Of a stretch of 64,000 nucleotides of DNA, positions 22,110 through 34,660 are shown piece after piece; position 1 is the stretch's first letter, and every line of letters begins with the position of its first letter. The stretch comes from Aquilaria yunnanensis (Eukaryota; Streptophyta; Magnoliopsida; Malvales; Thymelaeaceae). The stretch covers positions 40,708,001-40,772,000 of the forward strand of contig CM077597.1 of NCBI GenBank assembly GCA_039654915.1. The letters run 5' to 3'. The position numbers were made by a program, and so were the translations under genes. Under the pieces are notes generated by a model, which saw only the letters and a list, made by a program, of their open reading frames with translations, searched no databases and had not been told where the DNA came from.

Positions 22110-25100
22110 CGCTAAAACCAAGGAAAAACACTAGGATAACTTTTCAGCATATCCTACTCTGTCTCTTAAGTAGCTTCTTCCTCACTATGGTTCGACCAAA
22201 GAATCTTAACCAATATAATTCACTTGGTTTGGAGTTTCTTTAGTTGCCTATCAAGTATCTAAACTACCTTCTCTTTGTAGGTCAAGTATTCCTAGATGGG
22301 TATTGTTGAAGGGTTGACTACTTGTCACAGATCCACTGTGCATTTCCTTAGAAGACTAACGTGAAACATGTTATGCAATTGGGACAAGTTGGGCAGTAAG
22401 GCCAATCGATAAGCAACCTTCCCTATCTTCTCCAAAACTTCATAGGGTCTGATGTACTTAGGGGTTAACTTACCTCTTTGCCTAAACTAGGTAACTCCTT
22501 TCATGGGAGACACTTTGAGAAGTACCTTGTCTCCAACCTTAAAGCTCAATTCTTGTATTCTCAAATTCACATACTTAGTCTGCCAATTGTTAACTACCTT
22601 AATCCATTTCTGGATTAACTTAATCTTAATTATGGTGTCAGCTATAATCTCAAAATAGACAACTACCCTATTTGAAGGGTTACCCCAACAATGGGGCGTC
22701 ATGCATCACCTACCATACACTGCCTTGTATGGAGCCATACCTATAACAATTTGGTGACTAATATTATAAGCAAACTCAATGAATGGTAAATGCTGATCCC
22801 AATCACCTCTGAAGTCAACAGCACACATGCACAACATATCCTCCAAAGTCTAAATCACTCTCTCAGACTATCCATCAGTCTAAGGATGAAAGGCAGTACT
22901 AGACTAACCTTACTTCCCAATGCCTATTGGAAAGTATTCCAAAACTGTGACACAAACCAAGGATCTCTATTAGATATAATCTGATCTGGTATACCATGCA
23001 ACCTCACAATCTCCTTAACATACAACTGAGCCAACCTTTCCAAAGTATAAGTAATCCTTATGCCAATTTAGTCAACCTATCGACCACCACCCATATGGCA
23101 TAATGCTGACTCTAGGTATTTGGTAACTCTACCAGGAAATCCATGGTAATGGACCCCCACTTCCTCAACATCACCTATGTCACGCATAAATGCATCAAGG
23201 TTTGAGCTCCTCCTACAAACTAAAAGCTCTGCCCTCTTCCTCTACACATAAACTCTGAAGTGTACCTACCAGTTTCTGATGTTCAGCTTTAACCATTTGA
23301 CAAGTCAAACACTTAGCCACATGTCCTACTACATCTCTCTAGAGTCTCGACCACCAAAAATGTGTCTTCAGATTATGGTACAACTTACTAATGCTAGGAT
23401 AAACACTTAACCTACTACTATGTGCCTCCTATAAGACTGGAACTCCTCTACACATAAACATTCGGCACATAGAGTCAATCTCCATAATGTAGTATTCCAT
23501 CCTTATACTGGAACTCCTTCCTCACAGTACCAAATTTCTCTTCTCCAGAAATTTTCTTCAACAACGGATCTTTGCCCTGAGCATCATTAACTTTAGCCAA
23601 CTAAGTTGACTATATCTCTAATGTGTAAACTAGGAACCTTTCTTGTTGTTTCCAAAAATCATGCAAAGCAGAGAAATAATCCCCTAACACTTCTCCTAAA
23701 AAATCCCATAGCCTGATCCTTAGAAAGAATCACTCCTGTGTACTTCCGACTCAATGCATCCGCCATTACAATTCCCATGCCTGCATAGTACTTACTCAAA
23801 CAATCATAATCTTTATGCACTTGATCCATCACCACTGCCTCATATTCAAGTCCTTTTGTGTAAACAGATATTTCAAACTCTTATGGTCGGTGAAAATCCT
23901 AAATGACGTCCCCCATCAAATAACATTTCCAAAGCTTAAATATGAAGACTACCGTCGCTAGCTCAAGGTTATGAACTGGATAGTTCAACTCAATAGGCCT
24001 CCACTACCTTAAGCCATAGGCGATCACCTAACTTTCCGGCATTAATATGCACCACCGACCAAACCCTGATGCATTTTTGTATACCGTGTAGGCTTTGTTC
24101 GGATCTGTCAGAATAAGTATTGGTGCACTTGTCAACCTTTTCTTCAACTCCAAGTAAGCCTCTTTACACTTTGGTATCCAATCAAACTTCTAAGTTTTCT
24201 TGGTCAAGGTTGCCAACAGCGTAGCTATCATAGAGAATTTCCCTATGAACCTCCTATAGTAGCCTGCCAAGCCCAAGAAACTCCTAACCTTTGTAACTGT
24301 ACTTAGCTCTTCCATTCAACCATTGCCTAAACCTTTTCAAGATCCACTGAAAAACCTTGAGCACTAAAAATGTGCCCTAGAAACTGTATCCGTTAAGATC
24401 AAAACTCACACTTAGACAGCTTTGCATAATGCTTATTATCCTTTAACACTTGCAAAATCATTCTAAGGTGCTCCTTGTCCTCTTGGGTAGATTGTGAGTA
24501 CACCAAAATGTTATCAATGATGACTTCAACAAATCGATCCAAGAACAGTCTAAAGATTCTATCCATGGCCTCTATGAACACTGCTAGGGCATTAGTCACA
24601 CCAAATGGCATAACTGTATACTCGTAGTGCCTATACCTTGCCTAGAAAGCAATTTTTGGGATATCTTCCTCATTTACTCTGATCTGGATGTATCCAGACC
24701 AGAGATCAATCCTAGAAAACACCTTCGCCCCTCTAAGCCTATCAAACAGGTCATCAATCCTAGGACTCGGGTACTTCTTGACTGTTACTGCATTCAACTT
24801 CCTGTAGTCGATGCACAATCTTAGAGTTCCGCCCTTTTTTTTTACAAACAACATTGAAGCTCTCCACAGTGACACACTAGGCCTTATAAAGCCTTTCTCT
24901 AGCAGTTCTTCCAACAGCTTCTTTAACTCATCCATCTCAAGAGCTGGCATTTGATAAGGTGATATCAAAATAGGCTCTGCTCCAAGCTAAAAATGGATAG
25001 AAAACTCAGTGACTCTCTTGGTTGGTAACCTAGGTAACTCTACTGGAAACACCTTAGGAAATGATTGGCTATAGCAATCTCCTTAAGTACTTCCTCTATG

Positions 25101-26940
25101 GCCACCCTATTCAATGAATAATACTCCCTCTTATTGACTATGGGCATGATTTCCATAAGTCTAAGGTGCAAACTCTTAGCACTGGATGCTAACGCTCATG
25201 TGCAAGTCACTCTAGATCCTTCAGCAACAGTAATGTCGACTAAGTGACTAACACAGTCAATTTGTACCTTGTGATTGCTTAGCCAATCCATTTCCAACAC
25301 TAGGTCATAAGACCTCAAGTCTATAACCCACAACTCACAAGATAAATCATGGTCGCCTAAATGCAAGAGATAGCTAAAACCAATTCATTAGTCACAATAA
25401 AACTCCTCCCTACAGTCCTAATAAGTCTCAACTCATTTAAGATATCTCGCTACAACTTAAGCTTATCTACCAAGCACATGATTTCACAAAAAGAGTAGCT
25501 CCAGTATTGAAAAGTAATCTAACATTACTATTCTGGAAAGTAAAGTTACCTCGAACGACGGCTGGCTCTTTAGTCACTTGACTAGCCAAGGTGAATACCC
25601 TCAGCTTAACTGCTGTTGCGTTTACACCAGCTTGATTTCCTATGGCAGGGGGTGTAGGGAATTGATTCCTAGGTAGACCCAGCAAGGCTCGAGCTTGTGT
25701 GCATTCCCTTGCCTAATGACCTCTTCGACCACCGATGTTGCAGACATCTATTCCCAACATACATGGCTTCGTGCCATGGAACTTCCTACACTTAAGGTAT
25801 AAACTCATTTTTCTTCTCTTGATGGGACCTTGACCCTTAGTCATCCTTTTTACAATTGGACATTTTATGGCACTCTTTCCTAGGTTGTATGGTCCAACCT
25901 CCACCTTTTTTCTTGGTGCTATCAAGTCCTCAATTTATTTTTCTAAGGCCAACGCCATCTGGACCACTTGGAAATAACTCCAAATGTTTACTATCACCAT
26001 ATAGCTTCAAAGCACGGGCTTAAGGCCTTGGAAGAAATTTTTAGCCTCCAACTCATCATTCCTGGCCATATATGGAGCGTACCATATGAGCAAATTATAG
26101 CACTACTCATACTCTCTCACTAACATCTCTCGTTGAATTAGATTCTCAAACTAGATCCTTTTCTGATCCTATGTAACTTCATTGATATATTACTGTTGGA
26201 ACTTCCTCTTGAAGTCCGACCACTTAAGCACCTTTTTTCTTGTGCTCTAGTTGAGTTCCATTACTCTCCCTTAACATTTCCATCGTATCATCCCACCAAA
26301 GACTAGCCCTCCCTCTAAAAAAGAAAGGTACTAAGGCCATCATTTGCTCTGATTCATAGCCTCCACATGTGAAGAGTCAATTCATCCTAGACAACCAATC
26401 CTCAGCTCAGTCGGGGTCACCTAACCTATCAAAATTTGGTGGGTCCCCTGACTTAAACTTCTTAAGCAACCTCATCTGATGCAGGGTTTCTCCCCTCCTT
26501 GGAGCCTCCATAACCTCCAACTCCCCCTTATGCTCATAAGAATGTTTTCTTCTTTCATAGGCCCTAGGCACTTTCCGATGCTTGGCATGCCTTTCCTAAC
26601 CTTAGGATGGTTCATTCCCTTGGTCATTTTCTTCTTGGACAACTTCTCTATCCTCATGATCTTGAAACATCTCATTCATGAAAGTAGTCATGCATTATGC
26701 CACTTGTGTCATAGTATGAGTCAACCCCTGAAGCACCCTGGATATCATATCCAACCTTGCCACAACTGGATCACTAAAACCTTCACCAAGTTTCTTAGTT
26801 GCTCTTAAAGCTCCTGACCTAGTGTCAACCACAGCAACCTGCAACCAAGCCAAACAACATTCCCAAGATGTTGGTCAATACTAACTATCCTAGCACATGC
26901 ACTTCCAAAACTTGATCTCAGTCTTAGCCTCCAAAATCTA
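22110..26940 (-). pseudogene. Tekay-like gag-pol polyprotein (broken)
   Basis: Reading leftward, gag at about 26,280-26,460 shows PPNFDRLGDPD and a Trp-Trp motif. The zinc-knuckle area near 25,690-25,800 has CMLGIDVCN and GRRGH, with the second Cys of CX2C lost. Protease shows LLFNTGAT, with Asn (25506-25508) instead of catalytic Asp. Reverse transcriptase is at 24399-24968, with [11 protein letters not shown], then MPFGVTNA, and a catalytic box reading IIDNILVYS near 24,495-24,530, so one of the two Asp is Asn. RNase H has FTDHKSLKYLF near 23,840-23,900. Integrase runs to FKVGDKVLLKVSPMKGV near 22,500-22,550. The tail at 22,130-22,300 (ILDRQLKKLQ, LVKILWSNHSEEEAT) resembles the chromodomain region of Tekay/Del elements. 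Confidence 0.92.
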
Positions 26941-26954
26941 TGAATTGAGCTCAT

Positions 26955-26970
26955 AGCTCTGAAATCAAAA
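26955..26970 (-). promoter_or_regulatory. Degenerate primer-binding site of the Tekay-like element
   Basis: The - strand reads TTTTGATTTCAGAGCT next to the 5' LTR. It differs at a few positions from TGGTATCAGAGCT, the complement of initiator Met tRNA. Confidence 0.65.
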
Positions 26971-26972
26971 AC

Positions 26973-29387
26973 TGACATGGTCATCCCTTGGCCCTGCCCA
27001 GGAAGACTATTCGAGCTTCTCTCACAGTGGTTGCAATTGGCTAGTTGTATATGTGCATGAATTAAAACTTTGTGATACTAGTTGATTAACCTAGAATATG
27101 CAGTATGCATGCTCATGTGCTTTGACTCAGATTGAAAGAAAATCATAAAAGCATTCATTTGGCCAAGGTACTTTTCATAGAAAACAAGTTTAAATAGCCA
27201 AAGCATACAAAATCAACATTTGTATGATTATTACTTCACATATCAACCGTGTGAGTACATTCAACAAGAAGTAGTCTAATACTCCTCACCTAAGAGCAAC
27301 CCTAAAGTCTAAGACTCATACATAGACAAGGAAGGCAACCAGGAGTACTATACATACAAGCCTCGACTGAGATCTCCTCATACTAACTCCCATATTTGAG
27401 GTTAGTCCTAGCAAGTCACAAAAGCCTGTCCATGTGTTGCTAGCCTCTATAGCCAAGAAAAAAACTATGGTCAACACTGTTACTAAATCAACAAGTAACC
27501 CAAGTAAACTAGAATCACAAATATTCTCAACAAAGTACTTGCAACCATAAACTACCGTGACAACCCTCAACGGTTATCCAGCCCAATAACGTCAAAATCT
27601 GCACAACATAACTAAGAAGTAAGAATTCAAGAATTCTCAGTAAAGGTCTTCACTTCACCTACAAGAAAAGTTACTAAGGACAACACATTTGTGAACATAT
27701 GTAATCCGTTATGAGCTCATACAGCCTAAGGCTAGACTTATGCGCATACGTCTCAATCCCTTGGGACTTCTCCTCAACCTAGTCACTGAACTATAACGCA
27801 GAGTCTTGCTTACTACCCTAACCAGTGATGATTCACTAGTTGAAACTCCCTTATGTTGTACAGGGGCACTATGGTGGGACTACTATCGTCTAGGTCATAA
27901 AGACCCACTAGGCCATAAACACCCACAAGGCCATAAAGACCCATTAGGTGCACTAAGGTTTCACATCACAACCTCATGCCCTGCCGCACGACTAGGTTGC
28001 CACTGGTACTAAACCTTTCACACAAGCTAGTGATATGTAGTTGTGCCCCTTTGTTATCTAGTTTTCTTGTTTATGGTAGAAGTAACCACAAATATTTAAG
28101 AAAACTCCTAAGTCTCGAAGGAGTTTTGGAAGTCTCAGGGTACCACCGGAATACTTATACCCCTAGGTACTCTAATCACCCCCTTAGGCCTCCCCTTCAA
28201 CCTCCTAACAAAATTGGAAAATTTTAGCCATCATAACTGTAGAGATGCGTCGCCATAGTTATCAACATTTAGAGTACTTTTCGTGGCACTGGCAACATGT
28301 CACCAGTATTGGCGAAGCATCGCCAATACCTATAATGCCTAGAAATTTCTAGTTTTGCTACTACATCCTTTGAAGACTTACCAAACATATCAAACATGCT
28401 TGGTTGGCCTTCAAACTTCACATACCTATAAACATGTTGCAAAGACTACAACCAACTATCACAAGCCTACCTATGATGCATCGTAACATCATTCCAATCT
28501 CCACAAAACTAATAGTCCACCATGATCAACTTTGCCCACTAACTAATGCTATTGCCAAACCTACTTGATTTCATCAAGCAATCACACTCCAATAACATTA
28601 ATCAAGCTTGAAAACATAACTCCCTTACCTTAACTTCAACTCACAAGCAATAATCAATCCACCCTTCACCAAGAACCGAAGTTCCATAAAGTTCTTCCTA
28701 GTTCCAAACAAACAAAGGCACAAAACACAAAATTGCTAACTTCTAACCAAAACTCAACCTCCCAATCATCTAATAAACAAGAATTCACCAAGAAATCATA
28801 AGTTACCTTGCATAAAAAATAGGGGACAGCAGGAAACCTGGTTCCAAGCTCCAAAAAACATGAAATTTCACTTGGAATAAGCTTCCTAATGCATATACAC
28901 CCCCGGTAGCTTCAAATTCCACAAAAAATTCTTCATTTTGGGCTAGAGCTCTTGGTGAAATGGTAAAGAGAATGATGAGCTTAGGTTTCGAGTGAAAATG
29001 GCAGCCATCCTTTCCTTTACCAACATTTATACCTCTTTTTAAAACCAAGCCACCAAAGTTTATGCACAGTTACAAACAAGTCCCCTTCTTTCCTTATTAA
29101 CTAGTCTATTTGGTCAAACTTTGTTTATTTAACTTAAAATTAGGTTAAAATTAAAATTTATGTTTTAAAAACTCATTTTTTTAACTCTTGGGTCCCCGCC
29201 CGACTCTTTGGGATGCAAAATTACCATTTTACCCCCAAACTTCATTTAGTGCCTTAACCTTGTCAAAACTTAGTAAACATTGCTAAACTTATCTATTCTT
29301 GCTATGTGAGCTTGAATTAAGGTTCCAAACTAAGTTTCAACCACTTTACTTTCCTCGAGTGAGCCTCCCACTAGGAGAGTCATAACA
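26973..29387 (-). repeat. Tekay-like element 5' LTR
   Basis: On + it starts TGACATGGTCATCCC and ends GAGTCATAACA, 2415 bp. It has the same TATA box (GGTATAAATG, - strand) as the other LTR, here at 29024-29033. A tripled CATAAAGACCCA-like phrase at about 27,895-27,950 occurs once in the 3' LTR, a local duplication. Confidence 0.92.
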
Positions 29388-29392
29388 CACGC

Positions 29393-30540
29393 CTCCTGAG
29401 TTATCAAATCCATAACACATGGATCGAGGAAGCCGATATATATATCTACCCATCCTCAAAATTCAAACAATTTTAAAGGGATTCGAACTCCCCGCTGGGT
29501 GGGAAAAAATTCCTAAGGAGAAACTGTGACAAAATAAGGATACTACTTTTCATGTGTTGAGGGTTATTTTTTCTGAAGATGTGGCTCCCTTACTAAAGTA
29601 GCAGTTGTCATTGTCGCACTGAAGACATGGCTTTCTAGAAAATGTTATGAAGGAAGTGCTCCCCCTATAGAGCTGAAGGTGCAACTTTGGCTCCATCCAA
29701 GGGAGGGCATGTGATCGCCACAAGGCTATCACCCATAGCACCTTCTAAATAGAGGGTCTTGATATCACCCTCGGAAGGCAATCCTACCAACTTTGCAGTG
29801 AAAGGGATTAGAGACCACCCTCGGATAGTCTCCGGCCAACCTTGAATTGGGACCTAATAGCACCCTCGGATTATTATGGGACCAACCTTAGAAAGGGACC
29901 TAACTTTGCTCTAGTATGATGAACCGCCTGAGCTCGGCTAAGGCATTTACCATCCTTAGGAACTGATATAACCAACTTAAAAAATGCGAGCCCACCATCC
30001 TCGAACATTACATTGTTACACCTCAAAAAACCCATTATTACCTTCGGCCATAAGTATGTTTCCCAAAAGGGTTCATGAGGTCTTGGGAGTCCTTAGGGAA
30101 AATGACAAATACACAACTCTAGGGGACCACTGACAAGGACCTCGCACATGCCCCTGCCCTTTGAGCATAGCCACCTATACACAGCTGAACATAACTTTCC
30201 CCGAGGTACGGATCTAACGTCCCTTAAGTCTAGCTGACCACGTGTCCTAATCTGCTTGGCCCGGACATAATGGCCTTCTTCTCTTAAGTCTCCTATAAAT
30301 ACCTAGAAGGCTCCCAGGTGATACACACGAGAGACACTTTTTTTGCTTCCTATTCTCAACAATCTCTCCCTCATATACTAACTTGGGCATCAGAGGTCTC
30401 TTCCCCAAAAAACACTCCGGGCAACTCCTTAACCTTCTTTCTTCAAGTGTTGCAAATATCATTCAGGCGACGTATCTCTGGAGGTCAACATGTCCTACAT
30501 CGAAGATGTCTTAAAACATCAACTACCTTTTCCAAAAGCT
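29393..30540 (+). mobile_element. Tat-like LTR region closing the first Tat element
   Basis: After a short gap with a purine-rich stretch (about 29,500-29,545), the block carries the Tat-like LTR layout: repeated CACCCTCGGA-type phrases (29,771-29,870), ACCACGTGTCC near 30,240, a TATA box (TATAAATA, 30294-30301), CTAACTTGGGCATCAGAGG near 30,385 and CACTCCGGGCAACTCC. It matches 1,600-1,940 in order. The LTR start may be TGTTGAGGG near 29,556, but I could not confirm the exact ends. Confidence 0.55.
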
Positions 30541-30564
30541 AACCTAGAACTTCTTGCAATGATG

Positions 30565-30729
30565 CTAATAAACATTACGAGCTTCCTTTTTCTTTCGTAT
30601 GATGAGAGTTAATGTGCAACATTTAAGATCCTTCTTCCTAGATTTAGCAGGATTTTCAAGATCACCACCATCAATCTCCATTGGCTTTCATTTCCACCCA
30701 CAAGCAGCATTGTCACATTTGTGTTTGTT
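30565..30729 (-). other. Short open stretch, possible gene or exon relic
   Basis: On the - strand 55 codons with one stop read as a hydrophilic segment containing KHKCDNAACGWK, then PMEIDGGDLENPAKSRKKDL and RKKKEAR. I do not recognise the family. It has no visible retrotransposon motif and lies between a Tat-like LTR and a gag fragment. It could be a captured exon or part of an unrecognised element. Confidence 0.25.
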
Positions 30730-31089
30730 TACAAAAGAGATTCATGATTATAAGATGGTGAAATGAATGCCATAATGGCAAAGAGTGAGATAGATGTAAA
30801 ATGGAATTTTTGGTAAAAAGTGGTGGGATGCACACATTACATCTCTTTACTAGGCACGAGAAGAATAACAAATGTCCATTTAACAAAGACTACATCTTAG
30901 ATTTTGGACTAAATCTAAGAGATTTTTACTATTAAATTACTTTGGCAAGCTCTCAAACACACAAATTCACTCAAAGGATTCCCTGTCATTCAAAAGTCTA
31001 TTTGAACTACTAGGTTGGATCTAACTTAGAGCCCTTCCAAAGACAATATAATTCCAGCTCAAAATTTTTACTTTCAATTAGCAATCACA
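30730..31089. other. No feature recognised
   Basis: AT-rich sequence with no coding frame, repeat or boundary that I can identify. Confidence 0.4.
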
Positions 31090-31845
31090 TCGGGATCTAG
31101 CAATTTGGAATCAATCAACTATTGAACCTTGAGTTTTAATGCCGTATAATTTTCAGTTGAATGCCCGATTGAACCTATGTGGTAGTCACATTTGGCATTT
31201 GGATCGTACCAACTTGGAAGAGGACGCTGCTTGATCTTTGTTGCCTTTGGTATATGTGACAACAGGTTTAACTCTTTAAGCTTAGGGAGTAGCTCGGTGT
31301 AGCTTGTAGAAATCAGATCAACCTGAGCAACTTTCTACTTGTGAGTGGTATGTGGTGCTACTGGAGGAATCTTGAAAACTAACACCTTACTAGGACATCC
31401 TTTCTCATGTAATGTGAAGGTTGAACCATCCAAAGCATTGATGCGTTGAACCTCAATGATAAAATCTATTACTTTTCCTGATTTTATCCCATATTCTATC
31501 CTTTCTCTAGATAATATGATATCAGAGAAGTTATTAGAGGCAATACTGACTAACCTTTCATAATATGGCCCTTTCAAAGTTTGAACAAATAAGGTGATCA
31601 TCTCCTTTTCAACCATGGGAGGTTGAACCATCGTTGCTAAGTCTCTCCACCTTTGTGCATATTCCATAAAAAACTCTCGTTATCGCCTCTCAAAATTTTT
31701 CAAAACTTGGTGCTCATGGGCCAACTTTTTAACGTATTTGTAGTTGTTTAGAAAAGCATGGGCAAGGTCACTCCAAGATTTGATATTTTTGTAACTTAAC
31801 CTTAATTCCCCTATAGGTAAAACAATCATTTATCTGGTTTTTACC
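31090..31845 (-). pseudogene. Ogre/Tat-like gag fragment in reverse orientation
   Basis: On the - strand from about 31,840 the frame reads SYKNIKSWSDLAHAFLNNYKY, then MEYAQRWRDLATMVQPP, EKEMITLFVQTLKGPYYERL, NFSDIILSRERIEYGIKSGK (31335-31667). Further on come LKELNLLSHIP and PSWYDPNAKCDYHIGSIGHS (about 31,110-31,280). This is the capsid-type gag and the gag-protease linker typical of Ogre/Tat gypsy elements, which assembles the particle. A few stops and frame changes break it. It faces opposite to the pol that begins beside it, so the two come from different insertions or one is inverted. Confidence 0.8.
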
Positions 31846-34575
31846 GACTAATATAGATGTTTTTGCATGGTCCCCTAAAGACATTCTAGGGATAGATTTG
31901 AAAATTATCCCACAAATTATAAGTTAACCCCTCTATTTGACCGGTCCAATAGAAGAAGAGAAATATGGCACTTGAATAAAGAGATTTCGTTAGGGAGAAG
32001 GTTGCAAGGCTATTGAAAGCGGGAATTATCTAAGAAGTGCGATAACCTAAATGACTTGCCGATGTGGTCTAGTTAAAGAAGAAAAATGGAGAATGGTGCA
32101 TGTATGTCAATTACACAAACCTGAATGATGTCTGCCCCAAGAATCCCTATCCACTACAATCCATAAACCAATGGGTCAATGCCACATCTGAATTCAAAAT
32201 CTTTTCTTTCATGGACTTTTTTAGTGGATATCATCATATCTGTATGGCTCTCGAGGATGAAGAAAAAAAATAGCCTTTCACCACTGGTGAGGCTATATAT
32301 TGCCATCAAATGATGCCCTTCAATCTAAAGAACACTAGGGTACCAACCTGAGACTTATGAACAGGATTTTCGCGGAACAGGTCAGATGTAACATGGAAGT
32401 GTATGTAGATGACATGATTGTTAAAAACTCAACGCATCATCATTTTGATAATTTACGTGAGACCTTTCAAAGAATAAGGCGGTTCAATATGAGATTAAAC
32501 CCCAAAAAATAGACCTTGGAGGTCATATCCGAAAAACTGTTAGCCTAAATGGTTTTGGAGATATGGATAAAAGCCAATCCTGGCAGAATCGAGGCAATCA
32601 TGACGATGTCTAATCCTTGAAACAAGAAGGGCATTCAAAAGCTAGTACGCAAGTTGACTGCCCTTAGGTGATTCATATCACGCTTCAAGAATTGTTGCTG
32701 ACTCTCTTTCCGAATGATTAAGGAAGTAGTATTCGAGTGGACCAAAGAATGTTTTGAGGCCTTCAAACATATTAAGGAGTACCTACAATACCTTCTAACA
32801 TTGAAATAGCTAAAGCCTGATGAATCTCTTGTCTTATATTCGGTTGTAATAAAAATCTCCACCAGCGCCATGCTCATACAGAAGGAAGGATATGAGCAAT
32901 GGTCTATCTTTTATATTACCTAAACCATCTAAGGAACAGAATCTCAATATCCCATTCTCTAGATGGCTGTCCTTACCCTTGTAGTGGCATTATGAATACT
33001 GAGATCGTATTTCTAAATGCACTAGATTATCATCCGCTCAGACTTATCACTTGGGGATATTCTTCAAAACCCCGACAAATTGGGTAGATTAGAAAGATAA
33101 TGCATAGAATTGGAATAGTTTGATATCTACTACAAACCCCGATGAGTGATCAAGGCATAGGCCTTAGTCAATTTCTTTGCTGAAAGGGAAATCACAGAAG
33201 AGGTCAAGGAAAAATGTTTAAAAGAAGTGCTACCTTGGGAAATGTACATCGGTGGGGCATTAGGACCCAACTACCAAGGGACAGGTATCATACTATAGGG
33301 AACCCTTGGTATAGAGTCTACGCTCAGAATAAAAATTTTGATTCTTGATCACAAATAACATTACAGAATATGAGGCCCTCCTTGCAAGGCTACAGATGGT
33401 TAGTCGGGTGGGGGTATGACGGCTACAAATATATAGCAACTCTTAGTTAATAGTGAACCAAGTCACCGAAGTAGCAAAAGCCACAGACCCTACTCTTTGT
33501 AAGTACTTAAACATGGAAAAATATTTATTGCAGACATTTGACCTCGTGTAGGACTATAAGATTTCGAGGGCCCAGAACATGAAGGAAGATGCTCTCTCAA
33601 AAGACCAAGAAAAGGCCTTGATGGAAGAACTTGTGGAGCTGTCAATCCATATGTTAGAACACCAGGCTCTTGAAGATGACTGGAGAAAGTTGATCAAGCT
33701 CAATCTCAAAACCGGAGCCCTGATCGGGACACCTAAGAAAAAAAGAAAGACCAGGATTCGGTTAGGAAAATTCATCATCATTAGAGAGGAACTATATAGA
33801 TGAAAGTTCCATTATCCCTTACAACAATGCCTAACACCGCAAAAAAGGCAAGAAGTTCATGGAGAAATTCATTTAGGAAACTGTGAGGTGCATATTGATA
33901 CTAACTCCTCAAATCATAAGATGTTGCAACAAGGATATTTCTAGTTAACAATAAGAGAAACACCAAAAGGTTCATCCCAACCTTGCCAGATTAATGCCCG
34001 AATATAGAGGTCGCCATCTTCTGCCGCTTCACTAGCTACCAACCCTTGGCCCTTTGCTATATGGGGCCTAGATCTAATTGGAACCCTACCCGTGGCCCCT
34101 AGCTAAGTCCAATATTGCATTATAGCCATAGATTACTTCACTAAGTGGGTGGAAGCAGAACCCACAACGTCAATAATGGCCCTTCAAATCGTCAAGTTCA
34201 TATAGAAAAACATAATTTGCCAGGTTAGATGCCCTCATGCCATCATTATAGATAATGGTAGACAGTTCAACAACTAGCAAGTCCATTGGTTTATGGAAAC
34301 AGAGGGCATTCGGCGTTATTTTACACCTGTAGCCCATCCTCAGTCAAACGGACAAATGGAAGTTAATAATCGAACCATAAAGGAAGGTCTAAAGAAAAGG
34401 TTGGGAAACGCTAAAGGGAAGTGAGTCAAAAAATTGCAAAGCTTCTTATGAGACTTTAGAACGATGCCACGAAAAGCCATGGGTGAAACCCCTTTCACCT
34501 TGGCATATAGGACCGACACACCTATACCTATGGAAACAGCGTACCTAGCCTTATGAGTTAAAGCATTCAAAAAAA
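31846..34575 (+). pseudogene. Second Tat-like pol: RT, RNase H, integrase (broken)
   Basis: Read in several frames, reverse transcriptase starts near 31,990 with LKKKNGEWCMYVNYTNLND and CPKNPYPL, then FMDFFSGYHHI, and the catalytic YVDDM at 32402-32416, intact at those residues. RNase H follows (FEWTKECFEAFKHIKEYL near 32,740; SLGDILQNPDKLGRL near 33,050), then a degraded second RNase H to about 33,530. A linker with EDALSKDQEKALMEELVEL (33579-33803) leads to integrase: EVHGEIHLGN, WGLDLIGTLPV, AIDYFTKWVEAEP, HPQSNGQMEVNNRTIKEGL (about 34,330-34,390) and TPFTLAYRTDTPIPMETAYL. Numerous stops make it dead. The LTR and antisense ORF of this copy lie far to the right, beyond other insertions. Confidence 0.88.
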
Positions 34576-34636
34576 ATCCTAAAATAAAATAAATGGCTAA
34601 ATATCAATCATTCAGGTAGTATACTAAACAAGTGCA

Positions 34637-34654
34637 TCCCTGGCAATGGCGCCA
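34637..34654 (-). promoter_or_regulatory. Primer-binding site of an Athila-like element
   Basis: The - strand reads TGGCGCCATTGCCAGGGA, close to TGGCGCCGTTGCCGGGGA, the tRNA-Asp-type site of Athila and related gypsy elements. It follows the LTR end (…GCACACCA) by six bases. Confidence 0.8.
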
Positions 34655-34660
34655 AAAATT

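Larger units (their letters stand above)
19673..29387 (-). mobile_element. Complete Ty3/gypsy element, Tekay-like chromovirus
   Basis: Two LTRs of 2401 and 2415 bp flank a 4,899-bp internal region with gag, protease, reverse transcriptase, RNase H and integrase in gypsy order, and a chromodomain-like tail. The target duplication is CATGC (19668-19672) and CACGC (29388-29392), one transition apart. A polypurine tract and a degenerate primer-binding site are in place. The polyprotein is heavily mutated, including catalytic residues, so it is dead. It is inserted in the upstream region of the Tat-like antisense ORF. Confidence 0.93.

Noticed and set aside
26479..26808. 109-codon open frame on +
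   Set aside because: It is antisense to the gag region of the Tekay-like element and has no recognisable domain.
32899..33087. Open frame in the second pol region as a separate gene
   Set aside because: The real signal in another frame is gypsy RNase H; this frame is a shadow.
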